The translations under genes and the position numbers were made by a program. The notes below the pieces were generated by a model. The model was not told the DNA's origin. It searched no databases and worked only from the letters and a program-made list of their open reading frames with translations. A stretch of DNA of 12,342 nucleotides from Bacillota bacterium. GTDB taxonomy: Bacteria > Bacillota > DTU025. Position 1 is the first letter of the stretch. Each line of letters starts with the position of its first letter. Shown piece by piece: positions 5,783 to 12,342 of this stretch. The stretch lies in the NCBI GenBank assembly GCA_012842765.1, contig DUWJ01000448.1, positions 1-12,342 on the forward strand. The letters run 5' to 3'.

Positions 5783-8596
5783 TTAAAGCTGGAAAAGTGC
5801 ATCCAATGCGTCTGTCACAAATGATCTCACATCATCTGAAAGCATTTCAGGCGCGAAAATATCACAGCCTACATAAATCACGCGCCCCGACAACACCACA
5901 GCGGAGTTGTATTCATCAGCATGGCTAGGACTGCCATCGTCATCTGCCCATGTGCCCAATTCGCAAGTGCCTGGAAGGCGCCTTACTATGATCGCGCGAG
6001 AATCGGCAACCTCTATTGGCGACTCGAGTACGCCTCCGTCACTTGTCGGCATGATGATGCTGTGCAAGGGAGCAACCCCCTGCCACCCTACGAACGAAAC
6101 GCCAAACAGATCAGCGAGGTAGAAACCGTGGGCGCCAGACGCCTTCTCATCTACAGATTTAAGAGAGGTCTGTCCGGTTGCCAGCACTCTTCCACCTGCC
6201 GCCACAAAATCCCGAACTGCCTGCAACTGGGCGTCCGACATCCGCCTCGCATTGGACAGTATGAGTGTCGTGGGGCGCACTTGCGCCACCTGCCAAAGGA
6301 CTTCGATGTTGTCCTCAGCAACCTCGACACACTCGTATCCCGCCTCTTCTACCACGTCGAATATGGCGTTTATGTGGTCCTGCCAATCCCATCGCATGTC
6401 TTCATACCACTCTTCATTTGCCCGGCCCGTAAAAACCGTAACCAGCGGAGTCCGAGCCGCATCCGTCATATCGTTCTGCCCGGACCAGTCGGCACTGGGC
6501 ACTTCTATGGTGGCAATGTATGGCAGATGATCGGATGCGAGGGTCTGCGGAACTCTGGCCGCTCCCGGTTCATCCACTATGCCGATGTCAAAGGAAGTAA
6601 ATATGTAGTCGATGCGCCGCGCGGGGCTATAAGCGTCGTATGTATATCCTCCCTTTAGGTAATCCCTGGCGAACAGTCCCTCCTTGACCAGCTCATCGCT
6701 GTTCACAAGGACCCTGTACGTAGGCATAGTGTCGTTGAACTCGTGCAACGCCAAAGATATTTCATCTGCGTAGGGAGACGCGTTGAAATCTCCCATTATC
6801 ACGCTCGGCCCCACCGCTTTGGACGCGATGTCAAGCAAGGCGCCAACCTGCGCACGACGGCCCGTCTCATCCTTCACATCCAGGTGCGTGACGAAAACGT
6901 TGAGAATTGTTCCGTCCACATCGACCTGAGCTTCAAGGACCGCCCTAGGCTCGTTCCCTGCCGGGTTAGGAAGCTGGTGATTGCACCATGAACGGATAGG
7001 GTAACGTGAGATTAGCGCGTTGCCGAACTGTCCACCGCCATAATAGATGGTGCGGCCGTACACGTGCTCGTATCCGAGCCTTGAGGCGATGTATGCGGCT
7101 TGGTCTACCCCGCCCGATCTTCCCGTTTTGCAGTCGACCTCGCACATGCCTGCGATATCAACCTTCTGCTCCGAAATGAGGTCAGCAATTCTATCGAGGT
7201 CGAGCACGAGATCTGCTCCAAACCCACTATGTATGTTGTATGTCATAACATTGACTCGGTGTGCGGGTTTCACTTCAAGCCTTGGGCGCTCACGAAGGCC
7301 GACCGATGCACGCGATTGTTCTTCGACGCAAGAGACGGCACCGTTAGTCCCATCTTCTTCTATGGGCGCTTCTTTTTCGGTGGCCCCGGCTAGTCCCTCT
7401 TCCACCGTGTACACCTCTCCCAAGTTGACCTGCATGGCCATGGCCATTAGCTTCGCCACATCAGTATTGTCAGACGCAGATGCAAACAGTTCAGAACACT
7501 TGCCCTGCGCAAACAGAAATACTGGTTCCGTGGTGTGCCCATCGGTGCTGAACTGTATCTCTCCGCTGGAGACATCGACTCCCCCTGTTTCATGGTCGGC
7601 CGTCACTATGACCAGGGTGTCGTCGCGTCCAGACGCATACTCCAGCCCAACTGAGACCGCCTTGTCGAAAGCCAGCATCTCGCTGATGAGCATCTCGGCA
7701 TCATTGTTGTGGCAGGCATGGTCTATCCTGCCTCCCTCTATCATGAGGAAGAACCCTTCACCTTCTGTTGATGAAAGGAGTTCTATGGCCTTGGCAGTCA
7801 TCTCGGCAAGACTGGGCTGCTCATCAGGATTTCTCTGAACGTCGTAATCCATATGGGTCATGGAAAACAGCCCTAAAAGCGGAACCGACGATGCGTTGAG
7901 GAAATCCTCCTTGTTCTGGACTACGGTATATCCCTTGCTGCGCGCCACCTCTATGGGCGGAGGAGTCTTTTCAAAGAGCGTCGGCAAAAAGTAAGAGGCT
8001 CCTCCCCCGACTATCAGATCTAGACCGGTCTCCAACATTGCCGCAGCTATCTCACGCCCGCTTCCGCGATCGGCAACATGGACCGAAAACCCCGCAGGAG
8101 TTGCGTCCGTTATCGAACAGGTGCTGACCAATCCGGTGTATCGCCCACTCTCCTTGGCAGCTTCCACTATGTTGGGCACTGGCGTTCCATCAGGGAGCAC
8201 GCCGAGCGACCGATTGACCGTCTTGTGCCCGGTGGCAAGAGCGGTCGAACTCGCGGCTGAGTCAGTAAGGTTGTCTCCCCACGAGTTTGTAGTTATCCTT
8301 GTCATCACGGGCATAAAATCCATAGACAACATGAACGGACTCACATCGCGGGCAGCCTCGATCTGCCCAGGTCCCATCCCGTCTCCGATGAACAATATGA
8401 CGTTGCGTGCGGCCACGTTCTCCCCGGCAGAACATGAGCCGGGGCAGAGCCATGTAAGCACTCCGGCATTCGCCCCGTGGTCAGCGGGTCCGAATGCCAT
8501 TATCATCAGGCAGAGGACCAGCGCAGCCACGACCGTTGCCGACCTTACAGGTCGCCGCCCTTGCGGGCGCACTCTGCCTGCAAAAACCCGGATCAT
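5783..8596 (-). CDS. Exported three-domain fusion: alkaline phosphatase + EEP nuclease/phosphatase + GATase-like domain
   Basis: A 937-residue protein (numbering from ATG 8596). Residues 1-44 are a signal peptide: an arginine-rich start, a hydrophobic core (about 19-35), then a GANA cleavage-type site. Residues about 64-390 are an alkaline phosphatase: FIGDGMG (metal D72), TDSAASSTALATGHKT (nucleophile S113), MIEGGRIDHACHNND (E287, D292, H296), TADHETGG (D334, H335) and DGHTTE (H354). After a glutamate-rich linker (about 395-440), residues 445-699 are an endonuclease/exonuclease/phosphatase domain: MTYNIHSG (N454), GMCEVD (E486), FVTHLD (H571), IMGDFN (D603, N605) and SDH (D689, H690). Residues about 716-937 resemble the GATase-like middle domain of GH42 beta-galactosidases (LILSNARRMSD, FVAAGGRVLATGQTSL, YLADLFGV). 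All hydrolase motifs look intact. The start is chosen because AGGGGGG lies 8 nt upstream and a clean signal peptide follows; a 973-aa form from ATG 8704 is possible. It probably releases phosphate from external phosphoesters. Confidence 0.9.
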   Translation of the reverse strand: MIRVFAGRVRPQGRRPVRSATVVAALVLCLMIMAFGPADHGANAGVLTWLCPGSCSAGENVAARNVILFIGDGMGPGQIEAARDVSPFMLSMDFMPVMTRITTNSWGDNLTDSAASSTALATGHKTVNRSLGVLPDGTPVPNIVEAAKESGRYTGLVSTCSITDATPAGFSVHVADRGSGREIAAAMLETGLDLIVGGGASYFLPTLFEKTPPPIEVARSKGYTVVQNKEDFLNASSVPLLGLFSMTHMDYDVQRNPDEQPSLAEMTAKAIELLSSTEGEGFFLMIEGGRIDHACHNNDAEMLISEMLAFDKAVSVGLEYASGRDDTLVIVTADHETGGVDVSSGEIQFSTDGHTTEPVFLFAQGKCSELFASASDNTDVAKLMAMAMQVNLGEVYTVEEGLAGATEKEAPIEEDGTNGAVSCVEEQSRASVGLRERPRLEVKPAHRVNVMTYNIHSGFGADLVLDLDRIADLISEQKVDIAGMCEVDCKTGRSGGVDQAAYIASRLGYEHVYGRTIYYGGGQFGNALISRYPIRSWCNHQLPNPAGNEPRAVLEAQVDVDGTILNVFVTHLDVKDETGRRAQVGALLDIASKAVGPSVIMGDFNASPYADEISLALHEFNDTMPTYRVLVNSDELVKEGLFARDYLKGGYTYDAYSPARRIDYIFTSFDIGIVDEPGAARVPQTLASDHLPYIATIEVPSADWSGQNDMTDAARTPLVTVFTGRANEEWYEDMRWDWQDHINAIFDVVEEAGYECVEVAEDNIEVLWQVAQVRPTTLILSNARRMSDAQLQAVRDFVAAGGRVLATGQTSLKSVDEKASGAHGFYLADLFGVSFVGWQGVAPLHSIIMPTSDGGVLESPIEVADSRAIIVRRLPGTCELGTWADDDGSPSHADEYNSAVVLSGRVIYVGCDIFAPEMLSDDVRSFVTDALDALFQL

Positions 8597-8721
8597 TAGT
8601 AATACCCCCCTCATCATAGCGTCATGCGATGTTCGGGCAAGGCGCCAACCGGGGCCGTTGCGAGTTGGCCCTGGAAGAACGTACCGGGCGCCCTGCTTTC
8701 TCATAACCTGAAACTCGCCTT
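8597..8721 (-). other. 125-bp leader before the fusion gene
   Basis: Spacer between the second permease and the preferred start of the fusion gene. It is open in the same frame back to ATG 8704, but the 36 residues that would be added do not resemble a signal peptide or a phosphatase N-terminus. It contains overlapping GC-rich inverted repeats, such as GGGCC-N10-GGCCC, on the minus strand. No promoter with recognisable -35 and -10 boxes was found. Confidence 0.35.
8605..8612 (-). promoter_or_regulatory. Shine-Dalgarno site selecting ATG 8596
   Basis: GAGGGGGG on the minus strand, 8 nt before ATG 8596. The outer ATG 8704 has only a weak GAG/CAGG-like region before it. Confidence 0.6.
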
Positions 8722-9624
8722 CTAGCCCTTCATTCCTGTTATCGTTATGCCCTCCACGAAGTAGCGTTGCGTGAACAGGAAAAGGATCAACACAGGCGCA
8801 ATTGCCATGAGTGACGCCGCATTGATCAAGTTCTGATAACTGAAGTACTGCCCCGAAAAATAGGGGATCGCCAGCGGCAACGTACGCAGTTTATCCGAGT
8901 TCACGCATATGAGCGGCCATATATAGGCCCCCCAATGCCCCGTAAACGTGAAAAGGGTCTGAGTAGCCAAAGCAGGCTTTACTAGCGGAATCACGATCTG
9001 GTTGAAGATTCGAAACTCGCTGGCGCCGTCGATGCGCGCAGCATCGAGAAGCTCGTCAGGTATTGTCATCATGAACTGTCTCATCATGAATATCCCCGAC
9101 GCACTCGAAAGACCCACTATGATCAGACCCGCGTATGTGTTTACCAGCCCGGCTTTGGCCATCATCACGTAAAGCGGCACTATCGTGGCTGGAAAAGGAA
9201 CCATCATGGTAGCGAGTATGACCCAGAACAACACGTCCCTTCCGGCAAACTTGTACTTCGCGAACCCGAAGCCCGCCATGGAACAGGTTATCACCGTGAC
9301 AACCGTGGGTATCACCGACGTGATGATGCTGTTCATGTAGTAACGGGCAAACGGTATCCTCTCGAAAACCTCTCGGAAATTCGACAAAGTAGGGTTCTTC
9401 GGAAAGAACGTCGGAGGAAAGAGCGATATCTCCTCCAAAGTCTTAAAGGACGACAATATGAGCCACACAAAGGGCAGAGCCATCATGATGGCGCCCAAGG
9501 TCACGACGATATACGCGAGCACTTTTCCGATAATCTTCCCCCACTTCGATGCCTTTGCCGGGCCTTGATTCTTCTGGTTACGCAAGGCGGAATCGAGGGT
9601 GCTGCTGTTGACATTTGCGCTCAT
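8722..9624 (-). CDS. Carbohydrate ABC transporter permease, MalG type
   Basis: A 300-residue inner-membrane permease of the MalG/UgpE type (CUT1 sugar importers). About six hydrophobic segments are seen, near 31-58, 97-120, 131-155, 164-184, 221-240 and 268-286. The EAA loop that docks the ATPase is at 194-217 (LDAARIDGASEFRIFNQ, then IPLVKP). The typical ending, with RYFVEGITITGMKG as the last residues, is intact. The start is placed at ATG 9624: AGGAGGT lies 9 nt upstream, and this ATG overlaps the stop of the preceding permease as ATGA, a classic sign of coupled translation and of equal amounts of the two subunits. A longer frame from 9657 adds 11 residues that lack support. It forms the membrane channel together with the permease encoded just upstream. 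The transported sugar cannot be read from the sequence. Confidence 0.95.
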   Translation of the reverse strand: MSANVNSSTLDSALRNQKNQGPAKASKWGKIIGKVLAYIVVTLGAIMMALPFVWLILSSFKTLEEISLFPPTFFPKNPTLSNFREVFERIPFARYYMNSIITSVIPTVVTVITCSMAGFGFAKYKFAGRDVLFWVILATMMVPFPATIVPLYVMMAKAGLVNTYAGLIIVGLSSASGIFMMRQFMMTIPDELLDAARIDGASEFRIFNQIVIPLVKPALATQTLFTFTGHWGAYIWPLICVNSDKLRTLPLAIPYFSGQYFSYQNLINAASLMAIAPVLILFLFTQRYFVEGITITGMKG

Positions 9625-10553
9625 TCGTACGTGACCTCCTTTCCAAGAAACTTCCACTGTATCAGCGTGATTACGAGGATTATTCCGAACAGAACAAACG
9701 ACATCGCCGCCGCAAGTCCGAATTGAAGGTCACCAAAAGCCCTCTTGAATATGTACGACACAACAACTTGCGTCGCATCAAGCGGGCCGCCTCCGGTCAG
9801 CACGTTCACAAGTCCGAACACCTGGAACGAACTGATTACGCTTGTGACCAAGATATACAGGGTAGTGGGCTTGAGCAACGGAAGCGTGATGTATCTGAAA
9901 GCGTCCCAATTCCCTGCCCCGTCTATCTCTGCTGCCTCGTAGTAACTCCGAGGTATGCCCTGCAAGGCCGCGAGGTACACAACCATGCGATACCCGATTC
10001 CCGACCATATGGCGACGAGAATCACCGAGAACATCGCCCAGGCCGGATCGCCCAACCAATCCTGGGGCGCCAGCCCGATAAACTTGACTATCTGGTTGAA
10101 TATGCCGAGATTGGGATGGTATATCCAAGTCCAGATAACCGCCGCAATCGATAGCGGAGTAATCACAGGCAGATAGTACAGAAGCCTGAAAAACTTTTTC
10201 CCCTTAATCCCGGTGTTTAACAGGAGCGCAACAAGCAGCGCCAGGATCATCTGCAAGGGAACCACGCCTATCGAATATGTAAGCGTGTTCTTCATGGCCG
10301 TCCAAAACAGCGGGTCTGCAAAGAGTTTGCGGTAATTGGCAAGACCCACCCAAGGCTGTGTCGGACGGATAATGTTCCAATTGTGGAAACTCATCCAGAA
10401 CCCCGTTATCATCGGCACAATCGTGACCATGAGGTAAAACACTACCCCAGGCAGTATGAAGATATACGGGGCGCTGGCCTTTTGAAAGCGATACCACTTG
10501 TACTTGCGCTCATTGCCGTTTCGTGGTGGAATTGTTGTCGCCTCTGCGCTCAC
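9621..10553 (-). CDS. Carbohydrate ABC transporter permease, MalF/UgpA type
   Basis: A 310-residue inner-membrane permease, partner of the MalG-type protein. Seen: a basic cytoplasmic start, a first membrane segment near 30-54, WVGLANYRKLFADP (68-81), a motif typical of UgpA/MalF-type permeases, further hydrophobic segments near 90-113, 125-145, 172-196, 230-250 and 278-300, and the EAA loop at 206-228 (EAAEIDGAGNWDAFRYITLP). TGGGPLDAT near 253-261 is also a family hallmark. The GTG start at 10553 has AGGAGG about 10 nt upstream; an out-of-frame ATG lies between them. The stop overlaps the next gene by ATGA. No ATP-binding subunit is encoded in the window, so a shared MsmX/UgpC-type ATPase is presumably supplied from elsewhere. 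Confidence 0.95.
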   Translation of the reverse strand: MSAEATTIPPRNGNERKYKWYRFQKASAPYIFILPGVVFYLMVTIVPMITGFWMSFHNWNIIRPTQPWVGLANYRKLFADPLFWTAMKNTLTYSIGVVPLQMILALLVALLLNTGIKGKKFFRLLYYLPVITPLSIAAVIWTWIYHPNLGIFNQIVKFIGLAPQDWLGDPAWAMFSVILVAIWSGIGYRMVVYLAALQGIPRSYYEAAEIDGAGNWDAFRYITLPLLKPTTLYILVTSVISSFQVFGLVNVLTGGGPLDATQVVVSYIFKRAFGDLQFGLAAAMSFVLFGIILVITLIQWKFLGKEVTYE

Positions 10554-10605
10554 GGCGCATCAACCTCCTTATCCAAGCCGAGCTGGGACCGGACATCTGG
10601 ATGCG

Positions 10606-10648
10606 AGATGTGCGGGACCAGGATGCCAACACCCGGCCCCGCACATCT
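10606..10648 (-). other. 17-bp intercistronic RNA hairpin between binding-protein and permease genes
   Basis: On the minus strand AGATGTGCGGG (10648-10638) and CCCGCACATCT (10616-10606) are perfect complements. The stem continues inwards through GCCGGG opposite CCTGGT, giving 17 pairs with two G-U wobbles around a 9-nt loop. Read as plus-strand RNA, the two wobbles would be A-C mismatches, so the structure fits the cluster's own transcript. No U tract follows. The likely role, as for hairpins behind binding-protein genes such as malE, is to shield the upstream mRNA from 3' decay or cause partial termination, so that binding protein exceeds permease. Confidence 0.7.
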
Positions 10649-10704
10649 GCGCGAATTCCATGTGCCACAACCTCTACAGAATCACAACCGGATGTGCGCT
10701 CTCA

Positions 10705-10730
10705 CCCACGTGGGGACAGTCCCACATAGA
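10705..10730 (-). other. Smaller hairpin downstream of the binding-protein gene
   Basis: On the minus strand GTGGG (10725-10721) and CCCAC (10714-10710) pair around the loop ACTGTC. In RNA the stem could extend to 10 pairs with three G-U wobbles. It begins 36 nt after the binding-protein stop and precedes the larger hairpin, so it may be part of the same 3'-end structure. No U run follows. Confidence 0.4.
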
Positions 10731-10766
10731 GATGAAGTTGTGCAATACATCCCGGTCCGCAGCTTA

Positions 10767-12035
10767 CTATGGCTTTGCCAGTTCCTGTTGCTCCTTTTCA
10801 GCCTTTATGCCCTCTTGCGTTAGCCACTTCAGGGCAGCTGCAGGACTCTCGCCCTTCAGCGTCACCATCTGATAGGCCTTCCTTACCAGCTCATCATCGA
10901 GACTCCTGGTAGTCCATGGCGCGGGCACTGATTTCTTCATCGATTCCATACAAGGAGCCAACAGCTTGTCGCTCTTGTATTCCGGCAGGTCGAGCAGAGC
11001 TCTCCTCGAAGGCAGCTCGCCAGTGGTCAACGTCCAACGTTTCTGCGCATCTGCCGAAGTCAGGTATGCCACCCACTTGGAGCAGATTTCCGACTCCGCC
11101 TTGCTTGACACCACATAAGCCCACGAAGTGAGCAGCGTGGAGCGGGATCCGCCAGCCTTCGGTGCAGGGACCTCAGCCACCAAAAAGTCAAGATTGGGCG
11201 CCGTGGTCCTGAAACTGCCTATCATGGCTGGGTGTCCGAACACCATTCCCAACTTGTCCTGTCGGAACGCATTGTATCTCTGGCCAAACTGGGGATCCTC
11301 AACTTTGTACGTAGTCACCATGTCCGTCGCAAACTTCAGCGCTTCTATGGCTTGTGGAGAGTTGAAATCGGGGAGCTGCGTCTTGTTATCCCAAAGCGGA
11401 GCTCCATTTTGAATCATGAGAGAGACCAACACGGGGCCATATCCGCCTGTAGCAACGCCCATTTGCGTTGTAACGCCCTTGACATCCCGCTTGTGAATTG
11501 CCTGCGCATACTTTATCAACTCGTCCCATGTCTGCGGAGGTCTTGCGGGGTCAAGCCCAGCTTCTTTGAAGAGCTTCGGGTTGTAGAACAAGACTATCGT
11601 CTGCGTGTCAACGGGAAAACCGTAGTATTTCCCATCATACTTAAGCCTCTTGATTGCCGGCGCGATAAAATCGTTCTCAATCTGCCGGGCGGTGGCCACT
11701 CTCGGGTCAATCTGCTGAATGACGCCTGAGGCGGCATACGCTGGCACCTGGCCTGTGGGAATCTGGAACGTGTCGGGACCTGATCCTGCGGCAAGCGCCG
11801 GAAGAAGCTTCTGGAAGTAGTCGCTTTCAGGTACCGATTCGATCTCTATCTTGACGTTAGGGTTCTGCTTCATGAACTCCTCTGCGAAGGTCTGGACCAG
11901 TTCGAGCCGCGCAGGAGAGTGATGCTGCCAGTGCACGATCGTGACCTTCTTCTGCGCCGCTACGTTGCAGGAGAGTCCTACGAGAAGCACGACTGCGAGC
12001 AACAACGCACCGTACCTGCTCATGTTTTTGGTCAT
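10767..12035 (-). CDS. Extracellular solute-binding protein, family 1 (sugar ABC importer)
   Basis: A 422-residue exported binding protein of the SBP_bac_1 (MalE/UgpB-like) type. Residues 1-27 form a signal peptide: K/R near the start, a hydrophobic core LLLAVVLLVGL, and a probable cut after NVAA. A cysteine at 23 lies in GLSC, a poor match to a lipobox, so lipid anchoring is uncertain. Seen: IVHWQHHSPARLELVQTF (33-50), EEFMKQNPNVKIE (52-64), GSGPDTFQI (84-92), and the hallmark DGKYYGFPVDTQTIVLFYNP (134-153) followed by LFKEAGLDPARPPQTWDEL. The ATG start has TAGGAGG 8 nt upstream. It captures the sugar outside the membrane and delivers it to the two permeases encoded next. A 213-bp gap with strong hairpins follows, consistent with separate control of its mRNA level. 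The ligand is unknown. Confidence 0.95.
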   Translation of the reverse strand: MTKNMSRYGALLLAVVLLVGLSCNVAAQKKVTIVHWQHHSPARLELVQTFAEEFMKQNPNVKIEIESVPESDYFQKLLPALAAGSGPDTFQIPTGQVPAYAASGVIQQIDPRVATARQIENDFIAPAIKRLKYDGKYYGFPVDTQTIVLFYNPKLFKEAGLDPARPPQTWDELIKYAQAIHKRDVKGVTTQMGVATGGYGPVLVSLMIQNGAPLWDNKTQLPDFNSPQAIEALKFATDMVTTYKVEDPQFGQRYNAFRQDKLGMVFGHPAMIGSFRTTAPNLDFLVAEVPAPKAGGSRSTLLTSWAYVVSSKAESEICSKWVAYLTSADAQKRWTLTTGELPSRRALLDLPEYKSDKLLAPCMESMKKSVPAPWTTRSLDDELVRKAYQMVTLKGESPAAALKWLTQEGIKAEKEQQELAKP

Positions 12036-12114
12036 GGTTCTTGCCTCCTAGGATTTGCTGACCGCGCCTCAGACGCGGCCGCATAATTCAATTGACTGAT
12101 ACCCAAATCACGGT
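12036..12114 (-). other. 79-bp spacer between oxidoreductase and binding-protein genes
   Basis: Contains the binding-protein ribosome binding site (TAGGAGG, 12044-12050), a small GC hairpin (CCGCG-N7-CGCGG at 12062-12078) and an 8-bp palindrome TCAATTGA at 12088-12095. An AT-rich patch around 12083-12110 might hold a promoter, but no convincing -35/-10 pair is seen. Whether transcription starts here or upstream of the oxidoreductase cannot be decided. Confidence 0.3.
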
Positions 12115-12342
12115 CTAGCAATCCAACTTATCGAGTGCGACAACCTCCCCGAGCCTGGAAGACTCGTATGCTGCCAGAGCAACTTCCAACGCCCTGAGGC
12201 CGTCCACGCCGTCGGCAGCGGGCCTACGTCCCTCGCGTGCCGCGGAGACGAAGTCCGCAACGAGGGCAAGATCGGAATTGTCGCCCCACCCCCTGTATAC
12301 AACGGCTCCTTGAGAATCGCTGGCCTCGACCAAGCATTGGGC
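12115..12342 (-). CDS. Gfo/Idh/MocA-family oxidoreductase, C-terminal end only
   Basis: The last 75 residues of a protein running off the right edge. The tail YRGWGDNSDLALVADFV, then A-REGRRP, then DGVDGLRALEVALAAYESS is the typical C-terminal helix pattern of Gfo/Idh/MocA oxidoreductases (about 330-400 aa), in which a conserved GLRALEV-LAAYES segment closes the protein. The N-terminal Rossmann fold and catalytic EKP-type lysine lie outside the window. Known: these enzymes use NAD(P) to oxidise, reduce or epimerise sugars and cyclitols, and are often found in sugar-import operons. Inference: it modifies the imported sugar. A TTG at 12333 is in frame but is internal to the gene. It is first in the visible part of the minus-strand cluster, 79 bp before the binding-protein gene. 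Confidence 0.88.
   Translation of the reverse strand, partial: AQCLVEASDSQGAVVYRGWGDNSDLALVADFVSAAREGRRPAADGVDGLRALEVALAAYESSRLGEVVALDKLDC

Noticed and set aside
7240..7430. Possible frameshift or gene boundary between the phosphatase and EEP domains
   Set aside because: The frame is continuous through the linker, with no internal stop; the linker is acidic and flexible as expected between domains. I see no ribosome binding site suggesting a separate gene.
7047..7838. Plus-strand open frame of 263 codons, Ser/Pro/Thr rich
   Set aside because: Antisense to the alkaline phosphatase and EEP parts of the fusion, whose catalytic motifs are in frame on the minus strand.
12083..12110. AT-rich patch as a promoter of the binding-protein gene
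   Set aside because: No acceptable -35/-10 pair with 16-18 nt spacing could be found, so it is mentioned only as part of the spacer.
1..12342. Mobile elements, CRISPR repeats, tRNA or rRNA genes
   Set aside because: No transposase or integrase motifs, no regularly spaced direct repeats and no tRNA-like cloverleaf were noticed; the cluster looks like ordinary chromosomal metabolism genes.

Overview
The window looks like a chromosomal segment of a Bacillota-type (Firmicutes) bacterium with fairly high GC by eye. The grounds are strong AGGAGG-type Shine-Dalgarno sites before almost every gene, frequent GTG and TTG starts, a DegV/FakB-type protein next to a small DUF2905-type membrane protein, and UPF0309-like SIS proteins. 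Class-level placement cannot be read from the sequence. There is no sign of phage, insertion sequence, CRISPR array, tRNA or rRNA.

Layout. Positions 2-862 are on the plus strand: the 3' part of a degV-family gene, a perfect 15-bp hairpin, and a short DUF2905-like membrane protein. These converge on a long minus-strand gene cluster that fills the rest (898-12342). In transcription order it reads: Gfo/Idh/MocA oxidoreductase (3' end only), an exported sugar-binding protein, two sugar ABC permeases (overlapping by ATGA), a very large exported three-domain protein (alkaline phosphatase + endonuclease/exonuclease/phosphatase + GATase-like domain), a DUF6259-like putative glycoside hydrolase, a PHP-family phosphoesterase, and two tandem SIS-domain proteins. 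Most gaps are 3-125 bp, which suggests one operon. The largest gap (213 bp, between the binding protein and the first permease) holds a strong RNA hairpin that pairs better as minus-strand RNA than as plus-strand RNA.

How the genes may work together (inference). The binding protein and permeases import a sugar or oligosaccharide. No ATPase is present, so a shared ATPase elsewhere would be needed. The exported phosphatase/EEP fusion could strip phosphate or cleave phosphodiesters outside the membrane. The DUF6259-like enzyme lacks a signal peptide and may cut the imported glycoside inside the cell. The oxidoreductase, SIS proteins and PHP enzyme would handle the resulting sugars or sugar phosphates. 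The substrate is unknown; a phosphorylated glycan or glycoside is the most economical guess.

Several starts are best moved downstream of the longest open frame, because good ribosome binding sites and family alignment favour inner codons: 638 for the DUF2905 gene, 1644 for the distal SIS gene, 8596 for the fusion gene and 9624 for the second permease.
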